The notes under the pieces: generated by a model
What the model was told of the DNA's origin: nothing
The model's input: the letters and a program-made list of their open reading frames with translations, nothing else
Databases searched by the model: none
Part shown: positions 46,150-54,991 of the stretch, in pieces
Numbering within the stretch: the stretch's first letter is position 1
How the letters are laid out: each line of letters opens with the position of its first letter
Assembly (NCBI RefSeq): GCF_000243135.2
Contig: NC_019903.1
Location: 3,324,001-3,388,000 of the forward strand
Reading direction: 5' to 3'
Length of the DNA: 64,000 nucleotides
From: Desulfitobacterium dichloroeliminans LMG P-21439
GTDB lineage: Bacteria; Bacillota; Desulfitobacteriia; Desulfitobacteriales; Desulfitobacteriaceae
Made by a program: the position numbers and the translations under genes

Positions 46150-46278
46150 AGACTTGACATGGGACCCCACGGCGGATGCTTCCATGGGTCAAGGCATGGG
46201 GCTCACAAGATGTATTCCTTTGGGGTAGGCCCCATCCCCCTGATTTAGGGTAGCATCAACCGCCCCCATGTCAAGTCT
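46150..46278. repeat. 129-base inverted-repeat element beside the transposase gene
   Basis: Perfect 14-base ends AGACTTGACATGGG (46150-46163) and CCCATGTCAAGTCT (46265-46278). TCTGGGGT occurs just outside both ends (46142-46149, 46282-46289) as a direct repeat, like a target duplication or part of a longer end. Inside are GC-rich runs with GGGGTAGGCCCC. It may be the IS end region or a separate small element. Confidence 0.55.
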
Positions 46279-46303
46279 TGATCTGGGGTCTTTTGGTTAA
46301 ACC

Positions 46304-47779
46304 TTACCGGTAGATCATCTCGCTAAATGTTTTGAGATTGAACATATTGCGAATGACTTTTCTTCCGTTTGTTACTGAACAGTTTGTGTAGGGCAGTTCT
46401 CCTCTATGTAGCGTGTATATTGACTTCTTAACAGCCTTCTTCAGTCCGCTTTTGCTATTCGTTATTGTTTCTACAAAGCGCTCAGCGAACCGGTCCGGGA
46501 GCTTTCCTGACACTAGGGCTGCTATCTTTTCCTTGAAGCCTTCTCCCATTTTTAAAGCGATTATTTTGGAGAGATGGGTTGCTCCTTGTTCGCTCCAGCT
46601 TTTTGCTCCTTTCATGCGGGAAGCGAAGACCCTCACTTGCCTTTCCATCGTGCCTAAATTCCTGTATTCTAAGCCCTCAGGGGCTTTGGGTAACGTAATA
46701 TCTTCTCTGTCCTTATAGGGTACTATCCCGTCAATATTATTTCTTATGTAGCTTTCTAGTCTACTCAGTTTTTCTACCTCTTTAGTTACTCCGCCGCTTT
46801 CATATTTGAGCTCTTCAAGCTTCTCGAATACCTTTTCAAATTCTCCTTTCTTAAGCCATTTAAGGAGGGTTCTTCTGGCCTTTTTGTCCGATACATTTCG
46901 GGTGACTGCTTGGGCAAGATGAAAGGGGTCGAGTTGAAATTTATCCGTTTCTTGGTCATGATCTCGTCTTATCCAAGATGCTCCATCTCCATTTAGGACC
47001 CGATAAACAATTTCATCGACATTGTAATTCTGAGATAGTGTCGCATCTCTTAGTTCTTTCATCTCTTCAGCTTTCATGTAACCTGCAAAAGCCATTTTAC
47101 CCACGGTTTCATACTCTTTGGATGATGGATATCTTGGCTTCCAGCCTTCATATGTGACGCTGATCTTAAGCTCTTTTCTCCCTCTGGAACTTCCCTTTTC
47201 TCTGCTCTTTCCTTGCATGGATAACCACAAGCCATCTGCTTCCTCAAAGAGAATGGGAACTTCTTTGCTCCCGCTTAATTCGTTTTTCTTAAAGGAGTCC
47301 ACCCGTACCTTTTCTGCTTCAATTTGTTTTTCTCCCACGGCTTGAACGATGTTCCAAACTCCCTGGTGACTTATGGTTTGATTCGTTAAGGTTGAAACTG
47401 CTTGTGCTACCTCTCGGTAGGACATTTCACAACTGTATTCCAGGATTTTCTCTACGAGATTGGGAGACATAAATCCTATTGTTTCCATTCCCAAAGCTTC
47501 ATCCAAAAGATAAACATACTCCTGACTGCCATCGTCTTTGGCTTTCCTATATATTGCTCGATCGACTGGCACTTCTCCCATCAGGGTCTTTATTGAGGTT
47601 GACTTTTTACCTCTATGCCTTAGAACTGCTTTATCCCTGCTCTCTGCAAGCTCGGCATCCATTTCTTCCAGAAAATTTTGGAGGAGCAGTTTGGCAACCT
47701 CACAACCTATTTTATAAAAATCTTTCTCAATATCCTTGAATGTTATCTTTTCTTTGGTTAAACTATTCATGTCACGCAC
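46304..47779 (-). CDS. ISLre2-family (UPF0236-type) transposase
   Basis: 491 residues, full length for the family, with no internal stop. Recognised by RHRGKKSTSIKTLMGEVPVDRAIYRK near 55-80, SYREVAQAVSTLTNQTISHQGVWNIV near 140, the acidic EEADGLWLSMQGKSREKGSSRGRKELK near 195, LNGDGASWIRR near 285, FHLAQAV near 300 and an Arg/Lys-rich C terminus. It lies downstream of the truncated GGDEF gene. A plus-strand hairpin with T run (GGGAAGAG/CTCTTCCC, 47835-47857) sits beside its 5' end. I could not fix the element's terminal repeats or target duplication. Confidence 0.87.
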   Translation of the reverse strand: MRDMNSLTKEKITFKDIEKDFYKIGCEVAKLLLQNFLEEMDAELAESRDKAVLRHRGKKSTSIKTLMGEVPVDRAIYRKAKDDGSQEYVYLLDEALGMETIGFMSPNLVEKILEYSCEMSYREVAQAVSTLTNQTISHQGVWNIVQAVGEKQIEAEKVRVDSFKKNELSGSKEVPILFEEADGLWLSMQGKSREKGSSRGRKELKISVTYEGWKPRYPSSKEYETVGKMAFAGYMKAEEMKELRDATLSQNYNVDEIVYRVLNGDGASWIRRDHDQETDKFQLDPFHLAQAVTRNVSDKKARRTLLKWLKKGEFEKVFEKLEELKYESGGVTKEVEKLSRLESYIRNNIDGIVPYKDREDITLPKAPEGLEYRNLGTMERQVRVFASRMKGAKSWSEQGATHLSKIIALKMGEGFKEKIAALVSGKLPDRFAERFVETITNSKSGLKKAVKKSIYTLHRGELPYTNCSVTNGRKVIRNMFNLKTFSEMIYR

Positions 47780-47971
47780 CCCTGTATTTTGTTTGTGTGG
47801 TAACTACAAACTACAAGAAGTTCGTGATTTTGGGAAGAGTTTTTTTAGCTCTTCCCCTATTTTTTTGCTCTTTTGCCTACGATAATTTTACTCTAAGTTA
47901 TCACTTATTTTAGAATGTAAAATTTTGAAAGCAGAGATAAAAACTGAGACCTGTCCCCAATTTTTATCAGC

Positions 47972-48391
47972 CTAGGAAACACACTGATAGACGGTATTTT
48001 TATGACTCTTGGCTACATACATAGCAGAGTCTGCCCTCTCAATCAATATATCTACGTCTTCAGGGGATTCCTGATCGTAAACCGTTACCCCAAAGCTACC
48101 CGTGACTCGAATCCGATAATTCATATATTCTACCTCGAGGGCTGCGACATTCTCTCTCATCCGTTCTGCTACAACTGTAGCCTGTTCAATATCGGTACCA
48201 GGTAAGCAAATAGCGAATTCTTCTCCGCCATAGCGACCAATGAAATCATAGGGTCTGACCATAGTTCCTAAACACTCGGCAAATTTCTGTAGAACATAGT
48301 CTCCTGCGAGATGTCCATAGCAATCGTTCACTCTCTTAAAGAGATCAACATCTACGATAATCATGGCAATGCTGCTTCCCTTGACCTCCAT
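47972..48391 (-). pseudogene. Truncated diguanylate cyclase (GGDEF fragment)
   Basis: 139 residues of a GGDEF domain starting at EVKGSSIAMIIVDVDLFKRVNDCYGHLAGD, including active-site RYGGEEFAICLPG, and ending normally. The first 30 or so residues of the domain (the D-LTGLPNR segment) and any sensor are missing; upstream frames are closed and a terminator for the next operon lies within 60 bases. It is therefore the remnant of a longer gene, probably left by a deletion. An ATG exists, so a short protein could be made, but it should not be active. Confidence 0.8.
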
Positions 48392-48446
48392 ATTACACTA
48401 AAAAAACCCAAAGAAATTCTAATTATCGCAATAAGTTTGGTATAAG

Positions 48447-48495
48447 CATAAAAGATGAGAGAACTATTGGAATTCTTCCAAATAATTCTCTCATC
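48447..48495 (-). terminator. Terminator of the NMT1-type ABC operon
   Basis: Arms GATGAGAGAA (48454-48463) and TTCTCTCATC (48486-48495) with an internal TTGGAA/TTCCAA extension; TTTTATG follows on the minus strand. Confidence 0.85.
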
Positions 48496-48512
48496 GCTAT
48501 TTTTACGACAAA

Positions 48513-49526
48513 TTACTTTACACTTTTCAAGGCCGTCTCCCCAAATACTGGAGTAATTATTTTAGCATAAGGGGCCGTCTTGCTTAATTCACCAGAATCC
48601 TGTAAGGCTTGCTGTAAGACCTGGAGATCCTTTTCTAAGAGGACGGGATCCTTTTTCCAGCTGTTCTGTTCTTTATAGCGTTTGACAACTGTGGTGAGAA
48701 TCTCTGCATCCGCATCGGGAAAATGGGGTTTGATAGCCTGGGCAATTTCCTCAGGCGAATGGGATTCTACCCAACGCTGTCCTTTATAGACGGCATTCGT
48801 GAACTTCTGAATAATATTGGGGTTCTTCTCTATATAGCTTTTCTTGGCGAAATAGGCAGTGTAAGGTACTTCGCCACTTTCTTTGCCTAGAGAAGCGACA
48901 ATATATGCTTTGCCCTCTTTTTCCATGGCTGAACCTGTAGGTTCAAAGAGAATAACATAATCTCCTTGACCACCTAGAAAAGCTCCGGGCATGGCATTAA
49001 ACTGCATAGTGGTATCGATAAAAACATCTTTGCCTGGGGTTAAACCATTATTGCGCAAAACGTATTGGAGGATAACTTCCGGCATTCCACCTTTTCTGCC
49101 TCCGATGATGGTCTTGCCTTGCAAGTCACTCCACTGGAAATCGGGGTCCTGCTCACGGCCAATGAGGAAAGTGCCATCACCATTGGTTAATTGCGCAAAA
49201 ACAATGGCGTTATCTTCTTTGCCTTCATTATAGACATAAATAGATGCTTCCGGGCCGGCAAAACCAATCTCCACTTGACCGGTTAAGACAGCGGTCATGA
49301 CCTTATCCGCTCCCCCACCGTTGGTGAGTTCGATATCCAGTCCCTCTTCTTTGAAGAAGCCTTGGGTCAAGGCGACATACTGAGGTGCATAAAAGATAGA
49401 ATGGGTCACCTCGGATACTCTGATTTTGGTGAGCTGATTCTCTTTGCTACTATTATCCCCACAGCCGGTGAGAATTAGGGCTACCGTTAATGCTATCACC
49501 ATAAGTAAGCCTATTCGGCGTTTCAT
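48513..49526 (-). CDS. NMT1/SsuA-type ABC substrate-binding lipoprotein
   Basis: This 337-residue protein has lipobox LTGC (Cys22) and an NMT1/THI5-like binding domain: FYAPQYVALTQGFFKEEGLDIELTNGGGADKVMTAVLTGQVEIGFAGPEA near 45-100, LQGKTIIGGRKGGMPEVILQYVLRNNGL near 135. Such proteins bind sulfonates, nitrate or thiamine precursors. No biosynthetic neighbour reveals the substrate. With the permease and ATPase upstream on the same strand it forms a complete importer, with the binding protein encoded last. Confidence 0.88.
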   Translation of the reverse strand: MKRRIGLLMVIALTVALILTGCGDNSSKENQLTKIRVSEVTHSIFYAPQYVALTQGFFKEEGLDIELTNGGGADKVMTAVLTGQVEIGFAGPEASIYVYNEGKEDNAIVFAQLTNGDGTFLIGREQDPDFQWSDLQGKTIIGGRKGGMPEVILQYVLRNNGLTPGKDVFIDTTMQFNAMPGAFLGGQGDYVILFEPTGSAMEKEGKAYIVASLGKESGEVPYTAYFAKKSYIEKNPNIIQKFTNAVYKGQRWVESHSPEEIAQAIKPHFPDADAEILTTVVKRYKEQNSWKKDPVLLEKDLQVLQQALQDSGELSKTAPYAKIITPVFGETALKSVK

Positions 49527-49608
49527 AAAAACCCTCCCTTAATGATGCTCTCCAGATTTTAGTCACTACTTCTTACATGGATAGGTACCTAGAGATTCCT
49601 TCGGACTA

Positions 49609-50418
49609 TTATTCTTCAGGATGCTTAACCATGAGTTTTTCGAATAACACCACCCCCTGATACATTAGTGCTGCAGCAACTCCTAAGATGAAGACACTCG
49701 TCATGACCAGATCCAGCTTGAATATCTGACCGCCATAGACAATCAGGTAGCCCAACCCAGCCTTGGAGACGAGAAACTCCCCGACAATTACGCCGACCCA
49801 AGATAGTCCCACGTTAATTTTTAAGGCATTGATAATCGTTGGGTAAGAGGCTGGGAGAAGTACCTTGGTGAGTACCTGAGTTTTTGTTCCCCCGAAGGTC
49901 TGAACCAGTTTGATCTTCTCTTGGTCAATAGCTATAAAGCCATTGAGAACTTCGAGAATGGTAACGATAAGGGAAATAGCTAGGGTCATAACGATGATGG
50001 CCGCCGGACCTGCTCCAATCCAAACGATAAAAATCGGTCCGAGAGCAATCTTAGGTAAGCTATTGAGGATGACAAGATAGGGTTCAGAGACTTTAGAGAT
50101 AAATTCTGACCACCAGAGGATGATGGCAATTATCGTTCCTAGGATGGTCCCCAGTAAAAAGCCAACAATGGTTTCGATGCAGGTGACCGTAATATGGTGG
50201 ATGAGCACCCCTTCTTGATGGAGATTAATTATGGTCTTGAGCACTCTAGAAGGCTGGCTAGTAATAAAGGGATCCACAATTTTTAGCTGGGCACAGAGTT
50301 CCCATAACCCGAAGGCAAGCACCAGAATCAAGACCTGCGTTAGCCTGACCTTAATCCGCTCCTGTCGCACTTTGCGAAGATAGGCTTTATGCTCAGGCGA
50401 AATGTTAGACATGGACAT
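49609..50418 (-). CDS. SsuC/TauC-type ABC transporter permease
   Basis: 269 residues and about six membrane helices, with the importer loop region NSLPKIALGPIFIVWIGAGPAAIIVMTLAIS near 135-165 and FGGTKTQVLTKVLLPASYPTIINALKINVGLSWVGVIVGEFL near 185-225. The 5' end overlaps the ATPase gene by 14 bases, implying coupled translation. Confidence 0.92.
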   Translation of the reverse strand: MSMSNISPEHKAYLRKVRQERIKVRLTQVLILVLAFGLWELCAQLKIVDPFITSQPSRVLKTIINLHQEGVLIHHITVTCIETIVGFLLGTILGTIIAIILWWSEFISKVSEPYLVILNSLPKIALGPIFIVWIGAGPAAIIVMTLAISLIVTILEVLNGFIAIDQEKIKLVQTFGGTKTQVLTKVLLPASYPTIINALKINVGLSWVGVIVGEFLVSKAGLGYLIVYGGQIFKLDLVMTSVFILGVAAALMYQGVVLFEKLMVKHPEE

Positions 50419-51196
50419 CCAGCTCCTTCCATATCGCTTGAAAGTAGGTCTGGAACGCTGGTATATCTCGTGATTTTAAAGGGGAACGCTTTTCACAGTT
50501 CAGATTAATAGAATAGATTTTTTTGATGGTTCCGGGTCTACGGGTAAGTACTACTACACGATCTGCCATGCTAATCGCCTCAGAGATATCGTGAGTGACG
50601 ATGAGGGCAGTTTTGTTTTCCTGCTTGAGAATGGTGTAAATATCCTCATTGACGGCTAAACGCGTTTGATAATCTAAAGCGGAGAAGGCTTCATCCAGAA
50701 GGAGAATTTGGGGTTTGGTGACGAGGGTGCGAATGAGGGCTGCCCGCTGCCTCATCCCACCTGAAAGCTGGCTCGGGTATTTGTCGCGAAACTCGGAAAG
50801 ACCATAGGTCTTTAAGAGGTGCTCTGTGTGAGCTTTTGTTTCAGGCGTTAGACTTTTTTGAATTTCTAACCCAAGCCGGATATTTTGCATGATGGTTCGC
50901 CATTCAAAGAGATGGTCCTTCTGCAGCATGTACCCTATCTTGGGAGAAGTTCCCTTGACGACCTCCCCATCGACAAGCACTCTGCCCTCTGTGGGGGGAA
51001 TCAGTCCGCTAATAATAGATAAAAGAGTAGATTTGCCACATCCACTTGGGCCAACAATGCTGACAAATTCCCCTTCTTGAACATCAAGATTAATATCTTC
51101 CAGCGCAGGGATTTCGCCGTTGAGGGATTGATATGTCATGCCAAGGTTATGTAACTCCACAACCTTCCTCAATGTCCCTTCCCCCTTTCCTTTCAT
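50405..51196 (-). CDS. SsuB/TauB-type ABC transporter ATP-binding protein
   Basis: The 263-residue frame shows Walker A GPSGCGKSTLL (about 43), Q-loop LQKDHLFEWRTIMQNIRLGL, signature LSGGMRQRAALIRTL, Walker B ILLLDEAFSALD and the His switch IVTHDISEAI. The true start may be TTG at 51172, which follows a GGGGGAAGGG stretch, instead of ATG 51196, which lacks a ribosome site. First gene of its three-gene operon. Confidence 0.9.
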   Translation of the reverse strand: MKGKGEGTLRKVVELHNLGMTYQSLNGEIPALEDINLDVQEGEFVSIVGPSGCGKSTLLSIISGLIPPTEGRVLVDGEVVKGTSPKIGYMLQKDHLFEWRTIMQNIRLGLEIQKSLTPETKAHTEHLLKTYGLSEFRDKYPSQLSGGMRQRAALIRTLVTKPQILLLDEAFSALDYQTRLAVNEDIYTILKQENKTALIVTHDISEAISMADRVVVLTRRPGTIKKIYSINLNCEKRSPLKSRDIPAFQTYFQAIWKELDVHV

Positions 51197-51244
51197 ATCT
51201 GTAATAGTGTATTGAAGCCTTCGGGGATGGGTGAGTGTTTAACA

Positions 51245-51283
51245 ATAAAAAATGCCCCTTCTCCAAGATGGAGAAGAGGCATT
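51245..51283 (-). terminator. Terminator of the modABC operon
   Basis: AATGCCCCTTCTCCA/TGGAGAAGAGGCATT (51251-51283) with one G-T pair, followed by a T run on the minus strand, 7 bases after the modC stop. Confidence 0.9.
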
Positions 51284-51289
51284 GATGCA

Positions 51290-51955
51290 TTAAAAAGATA
51301 AGTAAAACGGTTTAAGAACCTCCTGGACTCCCTTGTCAATCCGCAAAATCTGGCTGCCGAGGATCTCCGCTTCACGGGGATCGTGGGTGACCATAATGAA
51401 GGGAATCTGCCACTGTTGCTGAACTTTAAGCAGTTCTTGCTGCAGCAAGGCTCGGGTATCGGGATCCAGGGCGGAGAGGGATTCATCGAGAAGCAAAAGC
51501 TCCGGTTCTGTCATCAACGCCCGGGCTAAGGCCACCCGTTGCTTTTCTCCCCCAGATATCTGGCGGGGGAACCGTTGTCGTAGATGAGCAATCTGAAGAA
51601 TCTCAAGTATTTCCGTGACGCCCATGGACTGGTGAGAAGCTAGAGTTTGCCTTGGTTTTCCGTAGAGAACGTTCTTTTCGATGGTCATATGGGGAAATAG
51701 AGCGTAATCCTGAAATACATAGCCAATTCGCCGTTTGCGCACAGGGAGATTAATGTTGCGCTCCGATGAAAAGATGGTCTTGTCATTAATTATGATTTCA
51801 CCCTGAGAAGGGGTTTGCAGTCCGGCTAAGCACTGAAGCACCGTGGTCTTCCCCGCTCCGGAAGGACCGACGATGGCAAGGATATGATTGTCTACTGTAA
51901 AATCAACTTCTAGGGTAAAGGAAGGAAGCTTTCTTTGCAATTGTACTTTGACCAT
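51290..51955 (-). CDS. modC: Molybdate ABC transporter ATP-binding protein, short form
   Basis: 221 residues from ATG 51955 with GGAGGG 7 bases ahead; the longer open frame to 52219 lies inside modB in another frame. Walker A GPSGAGKTTVL (about 34), Q-loop FQDYALFPHMTIEKNV, signature ISGGEKQRVALARAL and Walker B LLLLDESLSALDP are intact. The C-terminal TOBE/molybdate-binding domain of typical ModC (about 350 residues) is absent. The start codon shares its A with the modB stop (TAATG), so translation is coupled. Confidence 0.9.
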   Translation of the reverse strand: MVKVQLQRKLPSFTLEVDFTVDNHILAIVGPSGAGKTTVLQCLAGLQTPSQGEIIINDKTIFSSERNINLPVRKRRIGYVFQDYALFPHMTIEKNVLYGKPRQTLASHQSMGVTEILEILQIAHLRQRFPRQISGGEKQRVALARALMTEPELLLLDESLSALDPDTRALLQQELLKVQQQWQIPFIMVTHDPREAEILGSQILRIDKGVQEVLKPFYLSF

Positions 51956-52644
51956 TACCCCACCCTCCCATCGGACTTGGCGTTCTCTTTTCCTTTGCCC
52001 CAATGATTGAGCCCAAAGATAACCAGAAAACTGAACAGCACCATAATGGAAACCAGAATCCAAGCTTCCCGCGTGTTGCCACTTTCGCTGGCGAAGTAAA
52101 TGGCTAGGGGCATGGTCGAGGTCTTCCCAGGAATATTTCCGGCTAGCATGAGGGTGGCGCCAAATTCGCCGAGGGAGCGGGCAAAAGCCAGAACAAAGCC
52201 CGCCACTACACCGTTCCAAGCTAAGGGAATCGTAATCGTAAGGAAGACCCTCAACTCCCCGGCGCCAAGGGTCCGGGCAGCCCTTTCCAACTGTGGGTCC
52301 ACACTTTCAATGGCCGCTTTCACAGATTGATACATCATAGGAAAAGAGACAACCGCCGCTGCAATGACAGCTCCCCAGATGCTGAAAACGACTGTCACCT
52401 GAAAAAGCTCAGCTAATAGCTTGCCGATGGGGGCATTCTTACCAAACATGTAAAGTAGAACAAAGCCAACCACCGAAGGGGGCAACACTAAAGGTAGCGT
52501 CAGCAGTGATTCCACAATGGTCTTCCCCGTAAACTGGCGCTTAGCCATGAGCGTGGCAATGGGAATAGCAAAGCAGACTACGATTAAAACCGCAGCTGCT
52601 GCAACCTTCACAGATAAAATTATAGGCGAAAAATCAAAATCCAT
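51955..52644 (-). CDS. modB: Molybdate ABC transporter permease
   Basis: 229 residues with about five to six membrane helices, matching ModB: LLTLPLVLPPSVVGFVLLYMFGKNAPIG near 45-72, and the EAA loop AAIESVDPQLERAARTLGAGELRVFLTITIPLAWNGVVAGFVLAFARSLGEFGATLMLAGNIPGKTSTMPLAIY near 110-185. Middle gene of modABC. Confidence 0.95.
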   Translation of the reverse strand: MDFDFSPIILSVKVAAAAVLIVVCFAIPIATLMAKRQFTGKTIVESLLTLPLVLPPSVVGFVLLYMFGKNAPIGKLLAELFQVTVVFSIWGAVIAAAVVSFPMMYQSVKAAIESVDPQLERAARTLGAGELRVFLTITIPLAWNGVVAGFVLAFARSLGEFGATLMLAGNIPGKTSTMPLAIYFASESGNTREAWILVSIMVLFSFLVIFGLNHWGKGKENAKSDGRVG

Positions 52645-52722
52645 CTCTTATTCCTTCAATTGATTTGATAGTTGACACATGATCTCAAGAGTTATTTGTT
52701 ATAACTGATGCTCAATGCTCAT

Positions 52723-53544
52723 CTATTTTCCAGCGATCTTAAATCCATATTTAAAAAATATATCCTGGGCTTCGGTGCTTTGCAAATAGGTCAAGAATGC
52801 TTCGGCTTCTGCTTTATGCTTAGTAGCAGAAACGATTCCTGCAGGATAAATAATGGGCTTATGACTATCGGCAGGAAAGGACTCTACAACTTTGGCTTTT
52901 GTTGATCTTTGAGCATCGGATTTGTAGACCACACCAGCTTCCGCATTACCGGTCTCGACGTAGTTTAACACTTGGCTCACATCTTTGGCCATAACAAATT
53001 TGGGTTGCAAGCTACCCCAAAGCTCCAAAGAAGTGAAGGCCTCTTTGGCATATTTTCCGGCCGGAACAGATTCCGGTGTGCCAATTCCGATCTGGACAAC
53101 GCTGTCTTTACTTAAGCCTTGGATGGATTTAACCTCTGTATTATCTGCTCCTACCACAAGAACCAATTCATTGCCCAGCAAATTTACAACACTTTCTTTA
53201 ATCATCAAGTTCTTTTCTATCAGTGCATCCACTTGGGATTTGCCAGCTGAAATAAAGAGATCGGCCGGTGCGCCTTCCTCAATTTGTTTCTGGAGGGTAC
53301 CGGATCCGGCGTAATTAATAATAAGCTTAATCTGAGTATTTTTCCCTTCGTAGAGAGTTTGTAGGTCTCCCATGGAGTCCTTCAAACTAGCTGCTACGGA
53401 AATAGTAAGCTCTGTTGGTTTTTCTCGAGGGGCATTAGCCGCTCCATTAGAATCGCTGGTTCCACTACCACTGGCACCACAACCAACTAAGAGAAGTGGC
53501 AAAATCAAACTACCTATAACCATAGTTTTGAAGAATCGCTTCAT
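52723..53544 (-). CDS. modA: Molybdate-binding lipoprotein
   Basis: 273 residues, lipobox LVGC with Cys22, then a ModA domain: LTISVAASLKDSMGDLQTLYEGKN near 48, INYAGSGTLQKQIEEGAPADLFISAGKSQVDAL near 75-110, and TYLQSTEAQDIFFKYGFKIAGK at the C terminus. Ser residues of the N-terminal loop and the GSGTLQ segment are the usual oxyanion contacts. It starts the molybdate importer, which would supply the molybdenum hydroxylase encoded about 25 kb away. Confidence 0.95.
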   Translation of the reverse strand: MKRFFKTMVIGSLILPLLLVGCGASGSGTSDSNGAANAPREKPTELTISVAASLKDSMGDLQTLYEGKNTQIKLIINYAGSGTLQKQIEEGAPADLFISAGKSQVDALIEKNLMIKESVVNLLGNELVLVVGADNTEVKSIQGLSKDSVVQIGIGTPESVPAGKYAKEAFTSLELWGSLQPKFVMAKDVSQVLNYVETGNAEAGVVYKSDAQRSTKAKVVESFPADSHKPIIYPAGIVSATKHKAEAEAFLTYLQSTEAQDIFFKYGFKIAGK

Positions 53545-53881
53545 CTTTTTTACCTCCTACGGTTATCAAAAAAACACTGAGCCTAGCAACCGATTTAAAT
53601 CACATTCGAAATAAACAAAACACAACAAAACTCAATTGAATTAACCGATATTCTACTCGCTAAAGACAATTGCAGCAATTCCCAACTAACTAAACGGCAC
53701 ATAACTGAACTTCACCCACATTATATGGTATGTTATAATAAATATCAATAATAAACTGTTCGACAATAAACTGATCAAAGCAAATTCGCTTAACTGCACA
53801 CATCTAAATGCTACTTAGGCTTTTATCAATAATCTGTAAATACTACTGCATGTTAATGCAGTAATGAGAGGGGAGCTTCCC
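53545..53881. promoter_or_regulatory. Divergent modABC / HTH-PBP regulator promoter region
   Basis: modABC promoter on the minus strand: TTGATA (53743-53748) and TATAAT (53720-53725), 17 bases apart. A plus-strand TATAAT at 53734-53739 lies inside that spacer, so the two promoters overlap and one bound protein could affect both. A perfect palindrome TACTGCAT-GTTA-ATGCAGTA (53844-53863) sits just before the regulator's ribosome site, a candidate autoregulatory operator or leader hairpin. Confidence 0.7.
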
Positions 53882-54904
53882 TTGTCCAATGTCACATACA
53901 CTCCGGAGGAAGTCGCGAATATCCTTAAAATTTCGAAGTTCACTGTCTACGAAATGATTAAACGCGGGGACCTAAGTGCCTATCGGATTGGTCGCAAGTT
54001 TCGCATCCAAAATTCCGATTTGGACGATTACATTCGTAAATCTAAAGGAGGTTATTTAGCACAGCCAGCTACAATGACTTCAGCGCAATCTCCAAGTAAT
54101 CCTCAGGGTAGAACCGTTTCATCCACGGCATCTACTCCTAACGGACTCCCTATAACACCGACACACTCTAATAACGCCCGCCGCTCAGACCTTCAAGATG
54201 AAAGCCTAGTCATCTGTGGCCAGGATATCCTCTTGGATATTTTAACTCGCCATTTACAAAAACAATTTCCGCATATTAGTTTTCTCCGCGAATATAGCGG
54301 TAGCCTCGACGGACTGATAGCTCTTTACCATGGACAAGCTAATGTAGTGACGACTCACTTATGGGACAGCCATACAAACGAGTACAATCTCCCCTATGTT
54401 CGCTATCTTTTGCCCGGGTATCCTGCCAGCGTTGTGAATATTGTCTATCGTATGGAAGGATTCTATGTCGCCAAAGGCAATCCGAAGAAAATTCTCACCT
54501 GGAAGGATTTGGCCAGACCGGATATCCGCTTTGTCAACCGCGAACGGGGCTCCGGGGCACGGGTCCTTCTGGATGAACAGCTTCGCTTGGCCGATATCCT
54601 ACACCAAAGAGTTCAAGGTTATGCCGATGAGGAGATGTCCCACATGGCCGTGGCCAGCCGTGTGGCCCGCGGGGAAGCGGATGTAGGTCTGGGAATTGAG
54701 AAGGCCGCTATGCAAGTCAGCTCCCTTGATTTTGTTCCTTTACATAAAGAACGTTATGATATGGTCATCCTTAAGGAAGATCTTGTGAAGCCTCACTTTC
54801 AGGCTTTATTGAGCATTTTAAAGTCCGAGAGCTTCCGCAACGAGGTGGCGGGAATCGGCGGATATGATATTTCCGATATGGGGCGGGTCATGGGGGAGGT
54901 TTAG
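53882..54904 (+). CDS. Excisionase-type HTH / periplasmic-binding-like domain regulator
   Basis: 340 residues from TTG 53882, favoured by GAGGGGAG about 7 bases ahead; an in-frame ATG at 53864 has no ribosome site. Residues 1-55 are a MerR/excisionase-like helix-turn-helix (TYTPEEVANILKISKFTVYEMIKRGDLSAYRIGRKFRIQ). A low-complexity Ser/Thr/Pro linker follows, then a PBP-like domain from about 110 (GSLDGLIALYHGQANVVTTHLWD, FVNRERGSGARVLLDEQL, VASRVARGEADVGLGIEKAA). Regulators of this build lie beside molybdate or tungstate importers and are thought to sense the oxyanion or cofactor. Divergent from modABC. Confidence 0.87.
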   Translation: MSNVTYTPEEVANILKISKFTVYEMIKRGDLSAYRIGRKFRIQNSDLDDYIRKSKGGYLAQPATMTSAQSPSNPQGRTVSSTASTPNGLPITPTHSNNARRSDLQDESLVICGQDILLDILTRHLQKQFPHISFLREYSGSLDGLIALYHGQANVVTTHLWDSHTNEYNLPYVRYLLPGYPASVVNIVYRMEGFYVAKGNPKKILTWKDLARPDIRFVNRERGSGARVLLDEQLRLADILHQRVQGYADEEMSHMAVASRVARGEADVGLGIEKAAMQVSSLDFVPLHKERYDMVILKEDLVKPHFQALLSILKSESFRNEVAGIGGYDISDMGRVMGEV

Positions 54905-54918
54905 ACTCTGCTCGAAAC

Positions 54919-54955
54919 AAAGCCAGTCCTCTAAACACTTAAGAGGACTGGCTTT
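54919..54955. terminator. Bidirectional terminator between the HTH-PBP regulator and dapL
   Basis: AAAGCCAGTCCTCT and AGAGGACTGGCTTT arms around a nine-base loop serve two convergent genes. Confidence 0.8.
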
Positions 54956-54991
54956 AACATATTACCGGGCTATACAAAGGCTAACTCAATC

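Noticed and set aside
51956-52219. N-terminal extension of modC
   Set aside because: It lies in another frame of modB; ATG 51955 has a good ribosome site and the normal ABC beginning.
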